A stretch of 64,000 nucleotides of DNA, taken from positions 54,876 through 118,875 of the forward strand of contig CAZUCC010000004.1 in the NCBI GenBank assembly GCA_964619065.1. The letters run 5' to 3'. Both the position numbers and the translations under genes were made by a program. Positions 29,436-37,477 of this stretch are shown piece by piece; the stretch's first letter is position 1, and every line of letters begins with the position of its first letter. Origin of the DNA: JANXUC01 sp964619065 (GTDB lineage Bacteria; Acidobacteriota; Terriglobia; Terriglobales; Acidobacteriaceae). Below the pieces are notes generated by a model, which searched no databases, was not told the origin of the DNA, and saw nothing but the letters and a program-made list of their open reading frames with translations.

Positions 29436-30839
29436 CTAGTGCGTTACGCAACCCGGCTCGTCCATATTCTTCGTGGTATCAAGCGCCGCCATCTCACAAT
29501 GGGGATTTTCTTTTTTGACGACCGTTATTTTATGCTCAACCCGGAATTTTTGGTAGTCGGTCCACGACACATTCGCGTACCACAGTTCCTTCTGTCCCAA
29601 CACTTTGGCTGTAACCCGCTCCATAACCGGCAGCAAAACTGGCGAGCTTAGCCCCCGCAACTTGATCCAGTTAAAATAAACGGCGGCTTGGAATAGTTGG
29701 GTTAGGCAGTCGTCTGGTGGGCGCATTTCCGTGAATACAGACAACACATTGAAGCTCTTATCTGTCAAAACCTGCTCAAAACAGAGGACCGGACCTTTCC
29801 AGGGAGCATGCCCTCCGCCGAAGAGCGGAATTCCCTGTGAATACTCTTCCCAATAGCACCGGTCGTCTTCTGCCGTAGACTTAAAGGTGAACAGATATTG
29901 GTCATTTACTGAGCCTTGGAATACCCAAGGATTCTCAGCAATTTCTCGCAGGGTGTCCGCCCAGTCGGATTGCGTCCAGACACCATGCTTCCGTACTGGG
30001 AATACCGCTGTCGGCCTACCAAGTTTGTCGTTTTTATATATCTCTCGAAAGATCTGCTGACCGTCTACGACAGACAGCTCATGGCACAGGGGCTTCTGAG
30101 TCCCCTGCACCAGGCACTGCTTGGTAACGAAATTCACCATCAGCCTGGCAGCAGCCTCGGATTTGATGTGCAACTTACCAACTGGGTCGGGTACGTCGTT
30201 GGGAACCGCTGACTGTGTTGGTATTACGGACGACGTGTCCTCGGGCAAGTCACTTTCTTGGAACACAACAGAAGGCATGCCTATTTGCCTTGGCTCTTCT
30301 TCCGGCATATCACTGAAGGTAGCGAGACCTAGACTTGGGTCCAGCTTCATCAGCGCTTTCGCGATAGTCCTGACGGGAAGAGCGAGCGAGGCCGTTAAGT
30401 CGCCGCTTCTAAGTTTTAGTGCGCCGGAAAGGACAATCATTCCCAACAAGTGCCCCTGCTCGTCGAGCACGGCGCTGCCGCTGGTTCCCGGGTCTAGATG
30501 AACGTCCAAAACCAAGTTCTCTCTCAGTTGGGCTTGTCCCATTACTAGAGGCATGTTCGAACCGATTATGTGCGCCTCTCTCGTCTCGAACTTGTGGTTA
30601 GAGTAACCAGCCACCACCACTTTCTGTCCCACGTGGAACTTGTATGAATGCGGGATGCCGGACTTGTGCAGAAGTGGCTTGTTGATATAAACGAATGAAA
30701 TGTCATCTGCTACGTCGTAAAACAAAGTCTTCTCCCCTGCAAGCACATCAGTTTTGTTCGTGTCGCTTTCGTTGGCAAGCGATAACACCTTCTCGGTGCG
30801 TTCGCCTATGACCCCCAGATTTGCTTTGCCCACCAGCAT
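29436..30839 (-). CDS. Trypsin/HtrA-like peptidase domain protein, N-terminus missing
   Basis: 467 residues from ATG 30839; an in-frame TAA 27 bases further up leaves no earlier start. Residues 40-170 resemble chymotrypsin-fold proteases: DDISFVYI supplies the candidate Asp (about 45), and DPGTSGSAVLDEQGHLLGMIV contains the nucleophile-type Ser (about 119). No histidine occurs before residue 58, so the catalytic His that should precede the Asp is absent. The remaining 300 residues form an unrecognised domain with several Cys and Trp. The gene starts one base from the start of a kinase gene on the other strand, leaving no promoter between them. Either it is a 5'-truncated relic or an inactive protease-fold partner. 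Confidence 0.65.
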   Translation of the reverse strand: MLVGKANLGVIGERTEKVLSLANESDTNKTDVLAGEKTLFYDVADDISFVYINKPLLHKSGIPHSYKFHVGQKVVVAGYSNHKFETREAHIIGSNMPLVMGQAQLRENLVLDVHLDPGTSGSAVLDEQGHLLGMIVLSGALKLRSGDLTASLALPVRTIAKALMKLDPSLGLATFSDMPEEEPRQIGMPSVVFQESDLPEDTSSVIPTQSAVPNDVPDPVGKLHIKSEAAARLMVNFVTKQCLVQGTQKPLCHELSVVDGQQIFREIYKNDKLGRPTAVFPVRKHGVWTQSDWADTLREIAENPWVFQGSVNDQYLFTFKSTAEDDRCYWEEYSQGIPLFGGGHAPWKGPVLCFEQVLTDKSFNVLSVFTEMRPPDDCLTQLFQAAVYFNWIKLRGLSSPVLLPVMERVTAKVLGQKELWYANVSWTDYQKFRVEHKITVVKKENPHCEMAALDTTKNMDEPGCVTH

Positions 30840-31919
30840 TTGGACGTGGTAATCCCCTCCGTTCCTTTACCGTACCGCTTAGTCGCACCACTAGGGTCTA
30901 AAGGCGCATGGAAGGAAGTGTATGTCGGAACCAATACGGATACTGGTAGCACGCACGAGAACATCGTAGCCCTTAAGAGATATAAGGCTCGGGAAGGTTT
31001 AGTAGCGGCAATACAGCGCGACGTGACCAATGTAAACCTTTTAGTAGCACCCCACGAAAATCTTTGTAGTGCGCATCTTCTGCAAGACGAGGGAGATACT
31101 TGGATAGTAGAGTCTTTGTGGAAGGGTTCGCTAGAAGATCTCATTAAGAAGCATGGCCCACGGCGGGACATTTTAGAGATTCTTCATATTGCTGAACACC
31201 TCTTCTCGGGTCTAGCGCAACTACATAAACATGGCTTCAGACATACCGATATCAAGCCTGATAACTGCGGGATTCGTGCAGCTAGCTCGCATGACAGAGT
31301 CTATGTGCTAGGAGATTTCGGATGTTTGAGTTCGTCGCCTGACCTAATGCCCTCTGACGGACGGCTACTAGGAACCCTCCGAACACGCGCACCAGAAGTC
31401 ATCGGGCATGGCCGCATCTCTCTGAAGTCAGATGTGTGGGCAATGGCAGCAACGATCTTTTCGCTTTGCCTGGAAAAGTATCCTTTCGTGCCGTTCGAAG
31501 CTCCGCACGATAACGCAGAAGATCGTACTGCACGAGAGCAAGAAATCAAATCAAACCTGGCGATGTTGACTGAGCAGCATCGAAAAGACGTAGGCCGATT
31601 GCTGCCGCCGATCCTGAGCCTCGAGTTGGGCAAGTGCTTTGGGGAAGAAGAAACACGCCCGCTCGCCGAGAGCATGGCCGAGTCATTTCGAAGTAAACGT
31701 TCCGAACTCTCCAAGCAGAGCGACAAGCTCTCTCACACTGCCTGGCAACGCGCCGAAGACATTGTCCGGGGGTTTGATAAGGAAACAGCGTTGATCCGAG
31801 GGGCACGTCTCTTAGCGCCGCAGGAAACGGAGATACGAGATTTGATCACCAAATATCGGGATTTCGTTCCAGAGGAACTCCGAAAGGCACTAGGGGATTT
31901 TCTGCCATCAGAGCAGTGA
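30840..31919 (+). CDS. Serine/threonine protein kinase (Hanks type)
   Basis: 359 residues from TTG 30840; GTG 30846 is equally possible and the domain begins right after. Kinase motifs are present in order: glycine loop LGSKGAWKEVYVG (18-30), VALK with Lys46, HTDIKPDN (135-142, Thr in place of the usual Arg), LGDFG (158-161), APE (184-186) and SDVWAMA. The C-terminal 130 residues are helical with no membrane segment, so it is cytosolic. No ribosome site is visible. Head-to-head with a truncated protease gene and upstream of a methyltransferase; in a defence island such kinases may act in phage sensing, but no known system is matched. Confidence 0.82.
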   Translation: MDVVIPSVPLPYRLVAPLGSKGAWKEVYVGTNTDTGSTHENIVALKRYKAREGLVAAIQRDVTNVNLLVAPHENLCSAHLLQDEGDTWIVESLWKGSLEDLIKKHGPRRDILEILHIAEHLFSGLAQLHKHGFRHTDIKPDNCGIRAASSHDRVYVLGDFGCLSSSPDLMPSDGRLLGTLRTRAPEVIGHGRISLKSDVWAMAATIFSLCLEKYPFVPFEAPHDNAEDRTAREQEIKSNLAMLTEQHRKDVGRLLPPILSLELGKCFGEEETRPLAESMAESFRSKRSELSKQSDKLSHTAWQRAEDIVRGFDKETALIRGARLLAPQETEIRDLITKYRDFVPEELRKALGDFLPSEQ

Positions 31920-32058
31920 CGCCCGACATGGAGTTGGCAGGGCGAAGGGCCGCCTAAGATTTCCTCAGATAATGCTTGGTTATCCACAAGTGCATCGCAC
32001 TGAAGTGCTGGTGTACACGAGCAAAAAAACATAAAATTGGAAAGTAGAAGAATCCAAA

Positions 32059-32943
32059 ATGCGTGCCGTCACCAAACAAAAATCTGACCATCTCGCCTTG
32101 CAGCAGCGTCTCATTTTGCACTATTCCCGAATAGCAGACTGGCTGGAGACTCGCCCGTGGTATCGAGACGATAAAGTGGTTACCACCGTGCGCTCTCTCA
32201 TCTCGGGTAATCCTTCCCGTGTTTTGGAGTTGTGCTGTGGCAGCGGTCTTTTGATGGAAGCTTTGAGTCAGGTATTACCGACAGCTAGTTTCGTCGGGGT
32301 TGACATTAGCCCCGTGATGGCCCAGCGAGCTCGGGAGCGATTATCTGGCCGCAAGAACGTCCGTGTCCTCAACCAAGATTGGATGTACGGACTTGAATCT
32401 CAATTGGACCACAAGTTCGATGTGATTATTGTAAAGAATGCGCTTCACGTATTAGACGAAGTGGTTACTAAGCTCAAGGATCTGCGGCTGATCTCCCATG
32501 CCTGGACGACTCTTATCGTTGTTGAAACGATATCACCGAATGCAGATGCTAACGATTTCATTCGACGTCTCTTTCGGATCGTCGATTCACAACACTTGAA
32601 GAGAACTTTCTTTACCGAAAGAACCCTCGCAGCCACTCTTGAAGAGGCGGGTTGGCTAATGATTCAGGATCGACCCGTACATCTGACGCAACATATCGAC
32701 ACCCGAGACTGGCTTGAACAAAGATGCGGAGATCGGCTTGCACTTTCGAGCGCCGAGAGGTTGCTAACCGAAACGAGGAACTTGCGGGTTCGTCATTCTT
32801 TGGATTTCGACGCGGGCCCCGGGGGCATGCCGTCTCGTATGCTGCGATTGCAGTTTGTGGCACGCCATGTGTTCCTGCCTGCGGTTGACCTGTCCACGGA
32901 AACGCACGCGGCTAATCTGACGCAACTTCAACTCCTTTCGTAG
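32059..32943 (+). CDS. SAM-dependent class I methyltransferase
   Basis: 294 residues. Motif I VLELCCGSGLL (55-65), an acidic end of strand 2 (FVGVDISPVM), motif with NQDWMYGL and post-motif FDVIIVKNALHVLDEV mark a Rossmann-type methyltransferase of the methyltransferase-11/12 group. The N-terminal helix (YSRIADWLETRPWY) and C-terminal half are not diagnostic, so the substrate is unknown; no DNA-methylase NPPY-type motif is seen. It follows the kinase by 139 bp on the same strand and may or may not be co-transcribed. Confidence 0.75.
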   Translation: MRAVTKQKSDHLALQQRLILHYSRIADWLETRPWYRDDKVVTTVRSLISGNPSRVLELCCGSGLLMEALSQVLPTASFVGVDISPVMAQRARERLSGRKNVRVLNQDWMYGLESQLDHKFDVIIVKNALHVLDEVVTKLKDLRLISHAWTTLIVVETISPNADANDFIRRLFRIVDSQHLKRTFFTERTLAATLEEAGWLMIQDRPVHLTQHIDTRDWLEQRCGDRLALSSAERLLTETRNLRVRHSLDFDAGPGGMPSRMLRLQFVARHVFLPAVDLSTETHAANLTQLQLLS

Positions 32944-33012
32944 ATGACACGGCGAAAGCAGAACTTTTGCTCACCGTTAACCAACCTTCAGGCAATAGGC
33001 AAGGAAAGAAGG

Positions 33013-33579
33013 CTATCGGCTCGGATGGGCTCTCCGCATCTGAAGATCGACACCCGTCATGCGTAGACGCCATTCGCAGAGCGCTGTGCTCACGCCGTAG
33101 TATGTTGCTATTTCGGACGTTGACTTGCGGTCCGAACGCATACGGACAAGTCCATCGCGCGGAAGCAGCAGGGCGGCTCCGTGCCAGTCTGCCTCCTGTT
33201 CTTGTTCATCAGAGAAATCACTGAGCAGCAGTAGACCTGTTTCAGAGACTTCAACACGGGCGGGCACGTGCCGAAGTTCGATGTGAGAAAGCTCATGCGC
33301 CAGATCGCTACGCTGACGCGTGTCGGCGTGCGAGGGATTTATCACTATCGCGAACGCCTCATCCATTTTTAGCGTCATTGCCGACCAACTGTCGCCATCC
33401 ACAGTTGTTAGCTGTCGGACGGCTTGAGCGCGGAGACCAAGTTGAGCGAATTCAAGAATCGTCACCTTGAGATGGTCGGCATAGGACCGAGGATCGAGCG
33501 GAGCGTAAGGTCTTAGTCCGAGTGCCAGCCGCGCTGCTGCTGCGCTCCGTTCTGCTTGGACTTTGAAGCCGTGCCGCAC
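33013..33579 (-). CDS. ImmA/IrrE-family metallopeptidase, CapP-like
   Basis: 188 residues from GTG 33579. HELSH at 95-99 is the zinc-binding HExxH, and EQEQEADWHGAALLLPRD (125-142) supplies the third ligand Glu and the conserved end. In ImmA/IrrE proteins this domain cuts a paired XRE repressor when DNA damage is sensed. It follows its XRE partner by three bases and the pair diverges from the CBASS-like operon, the arrangement described for CapH/CapP regulators of CBASS. Predicted job: remove the repressor and switch on the operon at 34020 onward. Confidence 0.78.
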   Translation of the reverse strand: MRHGFKVQAERSAAAARLALGLRPYAPLDPRSYADHLKVTILEFAQLGLRAQAVRQLTTVDGDSWSAMTLKMDEAFAIVINPSHADTRQRSDLAHELSHIELRHVPARVEVSETGLLLLSDFSDEQEQEADWHGAALLLPRDGLVRMRSDRKSTSEIATYYGVSTALCEWRLRMTGVDLQMRRAHPSR

Positions 33580-33582
33580 GAA

Positions 33583-33939
33583 TCAGCGCCCGACCAGATC
33601 TTCAGCAGCTCGAACCGCACGCTGCGCTGCAAGAATGAGTTCGCCCAATGCTTTGGCCGTTTCCACTTGCACGGTTTTCTTCTTCTTAAAGTGAACGACT
33701 GTCTTCGGTCGCTCGACCGCAGTCACTGCGGCCTCCATTCCGAGAAATTCACGCGGGTCACGATTCAACCATTTGCAAAGTCTCGCGAAGGTACTGAGGT
33801 CCGGCACATGACCGTTCTCTACCCTTGATAAGGTCGCGGCACTCACTCCGGCGTCCAAAGCGGCCGCGCGAATCCCACGGTTACCTCGCTTTGCTGCCAG
33901 CAATCGACCGAGGTCGCCTATCGTCAGACTCATTGGCAC
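33583..33939 (-). CDS. XRE-family repressor, CapH-like
   Basis: 118 residues from GTG 33939, or 116 from ATG 33933. A Cro/C1 helix-turn-helix spans about 9-65 (GIRAAALDAGVSAATLSRVENG recognition region in two halves, LCKWLNRDPREFLG). The C-terminal tail (RPKTVVHFKKKKTVQVETAKALGELI) is basic then helical and could hold the protease-sensitive linker. Expected to bind palindromes in the 80-bp gap before the CBASS-like operon and repress both directions until the adjacent metallopeptidase cuts it. Confidence 0.75.
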   Translation of the reverse strand: MPMSLTIGDLGRLLAAKRGNRGIRAAALDAGVSAATLSRVENGHVPDLSTFARLCKWLNRDPREFLGMEAAVTAVERPKTVVHFKKKKTVQVETAKALGELILAAQRAVRAAEDLVGR

Positions 33940-33964
33940 CCCACGACGATTGCCCTTGACGAGC

Positions 33965-33994
33965 GACCGCGGTCAACAGTATAGTGTTGCACTA
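33965..33994. promoter_or_regulatory. Candidate operators between CapH-like gene and CBASS-like operon
   Basis: Two dyads lie in the divergent gap: GACCGCGGTC (33965-33974, perfect) and TAGTG-TTG-CACTA (33982-33994, perfect arms). A TTGCAC hexamer (33988) and TATTAA (34011), 17 bases apart, could be the operon promoter and overlap the second dyad. Confidence 0.4.
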
Positions 33995-34019
33995 GTAAGA
34001 CAATACGTTTTATTAACGA

Positions 34020-34148
34020 ATGGAGCATAACAGAATCATAGACGATTTCTCGTCGGCAGGGATGCTCGAAATGGTACAGGAAGCAAGCAAGACGATCACG
34101 GCAGCGGCATGGACAGGCATTTCACAAACGTTTAACGGCAGATTTTAA
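34020..34148 (+). CDS. Possible 42-residue ORF at the head of the CBASS-like operon
   Basis: ATG 34020 to TAA 34146-34148 encodes 42 residues starting MEHNRIIDDF and ending TFNGRF, 22 bp before the CD-NTase start. The composition is protein-like (helical start, balanced charges) but there is no ribosome site, and the best promoter guess would place the transcript start at or just after its ATG. It is either a leaderless small gene or chance. No family recognised. Confidence 0.3.
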   Translation: MEHNRIIDDFSSAGMLEMVQEASKTITAAAWTGISQTFNGRF

Positions 34149-34170
34149 GGTTGGGACCACAAGGGATCAA

Positions 34171-35286
34171 ATGGCAACGACACTCAAAGCGATAGCCTTC
34201 AATTCTCTCGATGAAATGCTGGACGCGATCTGCGCAAAAATCCAATTGAGCCCGTCGGAGTACAAGCTTGCCCAGGAGCGCTACGAAGGCATCGGTGCTT
34301 ATATGGATCGTCACAGCCGCTTGGCTGTTTTCCGTCCAAAAATTTACCCGCAAGGTTCTGTTGCACTCGGGACAACCGTGAAACCCAAAGGCAGGCAAGA
34401 ACATGACGTCGACTTGGTTTGCGAGCTTAATATCGAACCAACTCTGCGCAATCCAATCGCAGTCTTAGACTTGATGCAGGAATCGATTCAGGAAAATCTG
34501 ATCTACCGACCTTTGGTGGAGCGAAAAAACCGATGCATCCGCATGAACTATGTCGGGAATTTCCACCTCGACATTCTGCCGGCGGTGCTTGATCGCGTGG
34601 CCGGGGGGACATGTGTTCTTGTACCTGACTGCGAAGCCCGATCTTGGAAACCAAGCAACCCCAAGGGATACGCTTCGTGGTTCAAATCACGATGCGCATT
34701 TGCAGTCGCTGATTTGCTCGCGCGTGCTGCTACGCTGCCTCCTGCCGAATCAGTTGGGGAAAAACCGCAACTCAAGCTGGCCGTGCAGCTCGGAAAACGG
34801 GCGCGCGATGTGCGTTTTTACGGTTCTGACCTGGCACCACGTTCGATCATTCTTACAACTCTATTCGCCATGCACTATTCCGGAGAACAGTCGACGCTTG
34901 AGACCCTGCGGAATGTTGTATCTCGCATTCTCGCGAGCATTCCCTCTAACGGCCGACTGGTGGTATTGAACCCCATGAATCAGCAAGAAGATTTCAGCGA
35001 GAGCTGGAATGATTCTCGCCGATATCTCGCATTCGTGAACTTCGCTCGCGACCTGAATTTGAATTTGCAATCACTGCATGATGCCCGTGGCATCCACGAG
35101 GTGAAGGCTATCTTGCAGAAACTTTTCGGCGAGGACGTCACTAGCGCCGTTGTCGAGGATCAGATCAGAAACCTCGGCGAGGCTCGGCACGCCAATGCCT
35201 TAGCGGTTGCGGGGCCTATGACGCTGACACATCTTGTTCCCAACCAAGGAATCCCAGTGCGGAGACACACCTACCATGGGTCATAG
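34171..35286 (+). CDS. CD-NTase (cGAS/DncV-like nucleotidyltransferase) of a CBASS system
   Basis: 371 residues; AAGGGA four bases before ATG 34171 fixes the start. The polymerase-beta-type active site is complete: QGS at 61-63, the metal-binding pair in HDVD (Asp79, Asp81) and a third Asp at 134 in FHLD. A helical C-terminal domain follows (about 210-340), as in bacterial oligonucleotide cyclases. On phage infection these enzymes make cyclic di- or trinucleotides that activate a neighbouring effector. The following genes, an E2-like protein and a patatin phospholipase, confirm the CBASS assignment. The C-terminus (GIPVRRHTYHGS) is where an E2-type partner would be expected to act. The exact product nucleotide cannot be read from sequence. 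Confidence 0.88.
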   Translation: MATTLKAIAFNSLDEMLDAICAKIQLSPSEYKLAQERYEGIGAYMDRHSRLAVFRPKIYPQGSVALGTTVKPKGRQEHDVDLVCELNIEPTLRNPIAVLDLMQESIQENLIYRPLVERKNRCIRMNYVGNFHLDILPAVLDRVAGGTCVLVPDCEARSWKPSNPKGYASWFKSRCAFAVADLLARAATLPPAESVGEKPQLKLAVQLGKRARDVRFYGSDLAPRSIILTTLFAMHYSGEQSTLETLRNVVSRILASIPSNGRLVVLNPMNQQEDFSESWNDSRRYLAFVNFARDLNLNLQSLHDARGIHEVKAILQKLFGEDVTSAVVEDQIRNLGEARHANALAVAGPMTLTHLVPNQGIPVRRHTYHGS

Positions 35287-35692
35287 GATTAGGCGGCGTC
35301 GGCTAACGGTGCTCGAGCAGGCCGCCGACATGCGGCGCAATTGCCCCGATTTCGTGCAGCGCCTTTCAAAAGACGGGATGAGTTGGACGGGACCGATAAA
35401 ACCAACACCTTTGAGCGTTACGTATACGATCGAGATTGTTTACCGCAGGCGCTGCGGAAGGCCGCAGGTTTGGGTGCGCCAGCCGGAATTAGCGGTGAAA
35501 AAGGAGGATTACAGGTTTGTTCATATCTATAGCGAGGGCTGCCTCTGCCTGAATGCAGAGGAAGAATGGCGTCCGTGGATGGCCTTTTCGGCCACCTTTG
35601 TCCCTTGGACAGCTGAGTGGTTGTTCTACTTCGAAGTTTGGCTGGCTACTGGGAGTTGGCGCGGCGGTGGTGAATACCGAGCGGCGACGTGA
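35276..35692 (+). CDS. E2-like protein of type II-short CBASS
   Basis: 138 residues from ATG 35276, which overlaps the CD-NTase stop by 11 bases and has GGAGA upstream; an in-frame start at 35234 lies deeper in the CD-NTase gene. The pattern WVRQPEL, HIYSEGCLCLN with Cys residues about 90-92, then W..WMAFSATFVPWTAEWLFYFEVWLATGSW and GGGEY matches ubiquitin-conjugating-like proteins found alone beside CD-NTases. Such proteins condition or attach the cyclase without an E1. No E1 or JAB gene is present, so this is the short layout. It ends overlapping the start of the effector gene (GTGA). Confidence 0.72.
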   Translation: MGHRIRRRRLTVLEQAADMRRNCPDFVQRLSKDGMSWTGPIKPTPLSVTYTIEIVYRRRCGRPQVWVRQPELAVKKEDYRFVHIYSEGCLCLNAEEEWRPWMAFSATFVPWTAEWLFYFEVWLATGSWRGGGEYRAAT

Positions 35693-36678
35693 CGAATATG
35701 AGGAAGACGGTGTTCAAAATCTTGTCGTTGGACGGTGGAGGAATAAGAGGAGTATTTGAAGCGGCCTTCTTGGCGGAAGTGGAGAACGCGATCAAACCAC
35801 CCCTGGCCTCCTACTTCGACTTGATCGCAGGGACGTCAACCGGGGGCATCATCGCACTCGGACTCGGACTCGGCATTTCTCCAACTGATCTCCTGAACTT
35901 CTACAAGTCGTACGGCCCTGCAATCTTTCAACGCTCAGAGGGCCCTTTGGCACGTTGGTTCTATTGGCTCAAGGACAAAGTCGCCCGCAAGTACGGTCAG
36001 GAGTGTCTCAGGGATGCGCTCGAGCGCATTTTTGGCGACAGGAAGCTCGGGGATTCCCGGACACGGTTAGTGATACCGGCATTCAACCTAAGCGCTGGAG
36101 AGATACACGTCTACAAGACGCGTCACCATCCCCGATTCCAGACCGACTACAGAGTGAGGGCAGTTGAAGTCGCCCTTGCAACCAGTGCCGCGCCAACATA
36201 TTTCCCGCTCCACCGATCAGAATACGGGATGCTGATGATCGATGGTGGCATTTGGGCAAACAATCCAACCGGCATGGCGGTTGTCGAGGCCGTCACGGTA
36301 CTCGATGTCCCACGGGCTGAAATCGAAGTGCTCAGTTTGGGGTGCACTCAGGAGATATCAGATCTCACGAGAGTCGGCTCTGGCGAACTCCACTGGGCTC
36401 GTCGAGCTATTGATTGCGCCATGTCGGGACAGTCTTTTGGTGCCCTCGGAACAGCAGCCATGCTCGTTGGTCACGAACACATTGTTCGAGTCAACACTGC
36501 GGTTTCGCCGGGTAGATTCTCCTTGGACTCGGTCTCTGGCATTGAGCAACTGGAGGCACTTGGTAGGTTCGAAGCCAGGAAAGCCCTTCCGCGATTGGTA
36601 AGTACCTTCCTAGACGAGTCCGCTCCCCCTTTTACACCTTTTGATGGGGAGATGCTAGTCGCAAAAGAGTTAAACTAA
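35689..36678 (+). CDS. capV: Patatin-like phospholipase effector (CapV-like)
   Basis: 329 residues from GTG 35689 (overlapping the previous stop) or 326 from ATG 35698. All patatin signatures are present: oxyanion loop DGGGIRG (15-21), nucleophile motif GTSTGG with Ser50, and the dyad Asp185 in DGGIWANNP. No signal peptide. In CBASS the cyclic nucleotide made by the CD-NTase turns this enzyme on, and it degrades the cell's inner-membrane phospholipids, killing the cell before phage are released. The four-base coupling to the E2-like gene ties dose to the rest of the operon. Confidence 0.88.
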   Translation: MTNMRKTVFKILSLDGGGIRGVFEAAFLAEVENAIKPPLASYFDLIAGTSTGGIIALGLGLGISPTDLLNFYKSYGPAIFQRSEGPLARWFYWLKDKVARKYGQECLRDALERIFGDRKLGDSRTRLVIPAFNLSAGEIHVYKTRHHPRFQTDYRVRAVEVALATSAAPTYFPLHRSEYGMLMIDGGIWANNPTGMAVVEAVTVLDVPRAEIEVLSLGCTQEISDLTRVGSGELHWARRAIDCAMSGQSFGALGTAAMLVGHEHIVRVNTAVSPGRFSLDSVSGIEQLEALGRFEARKALPRLVSTFLDESAPPFTPFDGEMLVAKELN

Positions 36679-36681
36679 GCT

Positions 36682-36975
36682 ATGGCTGTCATACTGCAGA
36701 TGTGCTGGTTCGACTCTGGTCGAGACGTGAGAAAATATCCGGCCGTCTTGCAAGGCATATCCGAACGGCTTCACGGACCTTGCGTGGAGTACGTGTTTCT
36801 CGATACTTCGGAGCAGGTGCAGGAATTACGAGAACGAATCTCGAAGCACATTCCGGCAGGACACGAACCTCATGTATCTACGCTTCCCGCGGGGAGGATT
36901 ACCGCAAGAGACGCTTGGACCGCCATGATTTCCGCCTCGGTTGGCGAGCCGTCACGAGATCATCCTTTTGATTAG
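36682..36975 (+). CDS. Unrecognised 97-residue protein ending the CBASS-like operon
   Basis: ATG 36682 lies three bases after the phospholipase stop, so it is almost certainly co-transcribed and coupled. The sequence (MAVILQMCWFDSGRDVRKYPAVL start, CVEYVFLDTSEQVQELRERISKH, ending DHPFD) suggests an alpha/beta fold: strands near 2-6 and 35-40 with helices between. No domain is recognised and it is not one of the usual E1 or JAB partners. It may be an accessory or inhibitor gene, or the start of a longer gene cut near the repeat that begins at 37067. A shifted frame (36702-36971) is also open but lacks a coupled start. Confidence 0.55.
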   Translation: MAVILQMCWFDSGRDVRKYPAVLQGISERLHGPCVEYVFLDTSEQVQELRERISKHIPAGHEPHVSTLPAGRITARDAWTAMISASVGEPSRDHPFD

Positions 36976-37066
36976 CAATAAGGCGCGGTTCCTGCGCACT
37001 TATGAAAGCCGCTAGGTAGGGAATTCACCGCAAAAGATGGGTCTCTGCGGGCAAAGAGCCTCTTTT

Positions 37067-37153
37067 TGAACTCTGAGGATTTCACCGTCTACAAATTCGC
37101 CTACAGCGCTGTAGCCGGAAAATCAGAAATGCAGTTTAAGTGCTTGAAAACAA
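37067..37153 (-). repeat. tRNA-Pro-linked repeat, copy 4 left arm
   Basis: TTGAACTCTG start, CCGTCTACAAATTCGC, the perfect palindrome CTACAGCGCTGTAG (37101-37114), GTAGCCGGAAAA and AAGTGCTTGAAAACA lead directly into the 3' end of the intact tRNA. This copy has no right arm, because the complete tRNA 5' half follows instead. It marks the right boundary of the island. Confidence 0.85.
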
Positions 37154-37230
<77 letters not shown>

Positions 37231-37286
37231 ACTGAGGCTGCAAGCGGGAACCGCGCAGGCAGGCGCCTGACCGCTTGAGACTATCG

Positions 37287-37292
37287 ATTATA
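37287..37292 (-). promoter_or_regulatory. -10 box of the tRNA-Pro promoter
   Basis: TATAAT on the minus strand, 57 nt upstream of the mature tRNA 5' end. The -35 is less clear (GTGTTG at 16 bp). It lies on the non-island side, showing that the right flank is the original chromosome. Confidence 0.5.
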
Positions 37293-37477
37293 GCATTCGT
37301 AAACAGTGCAACACACGCGCTCCTCATGAACGGACACGGGGCGACGCATCCAATAAGGGCAATTGGCTCTCTCCAGCGCTCCCTTTGCCGGTCGGCTCTA
37401 GCTGGAGACACTGCTATCCAGAAGGGTTCGCTCGCCCGAGTATCCTCTCTCCTCCACGTTAATATGGAAATCTCATT

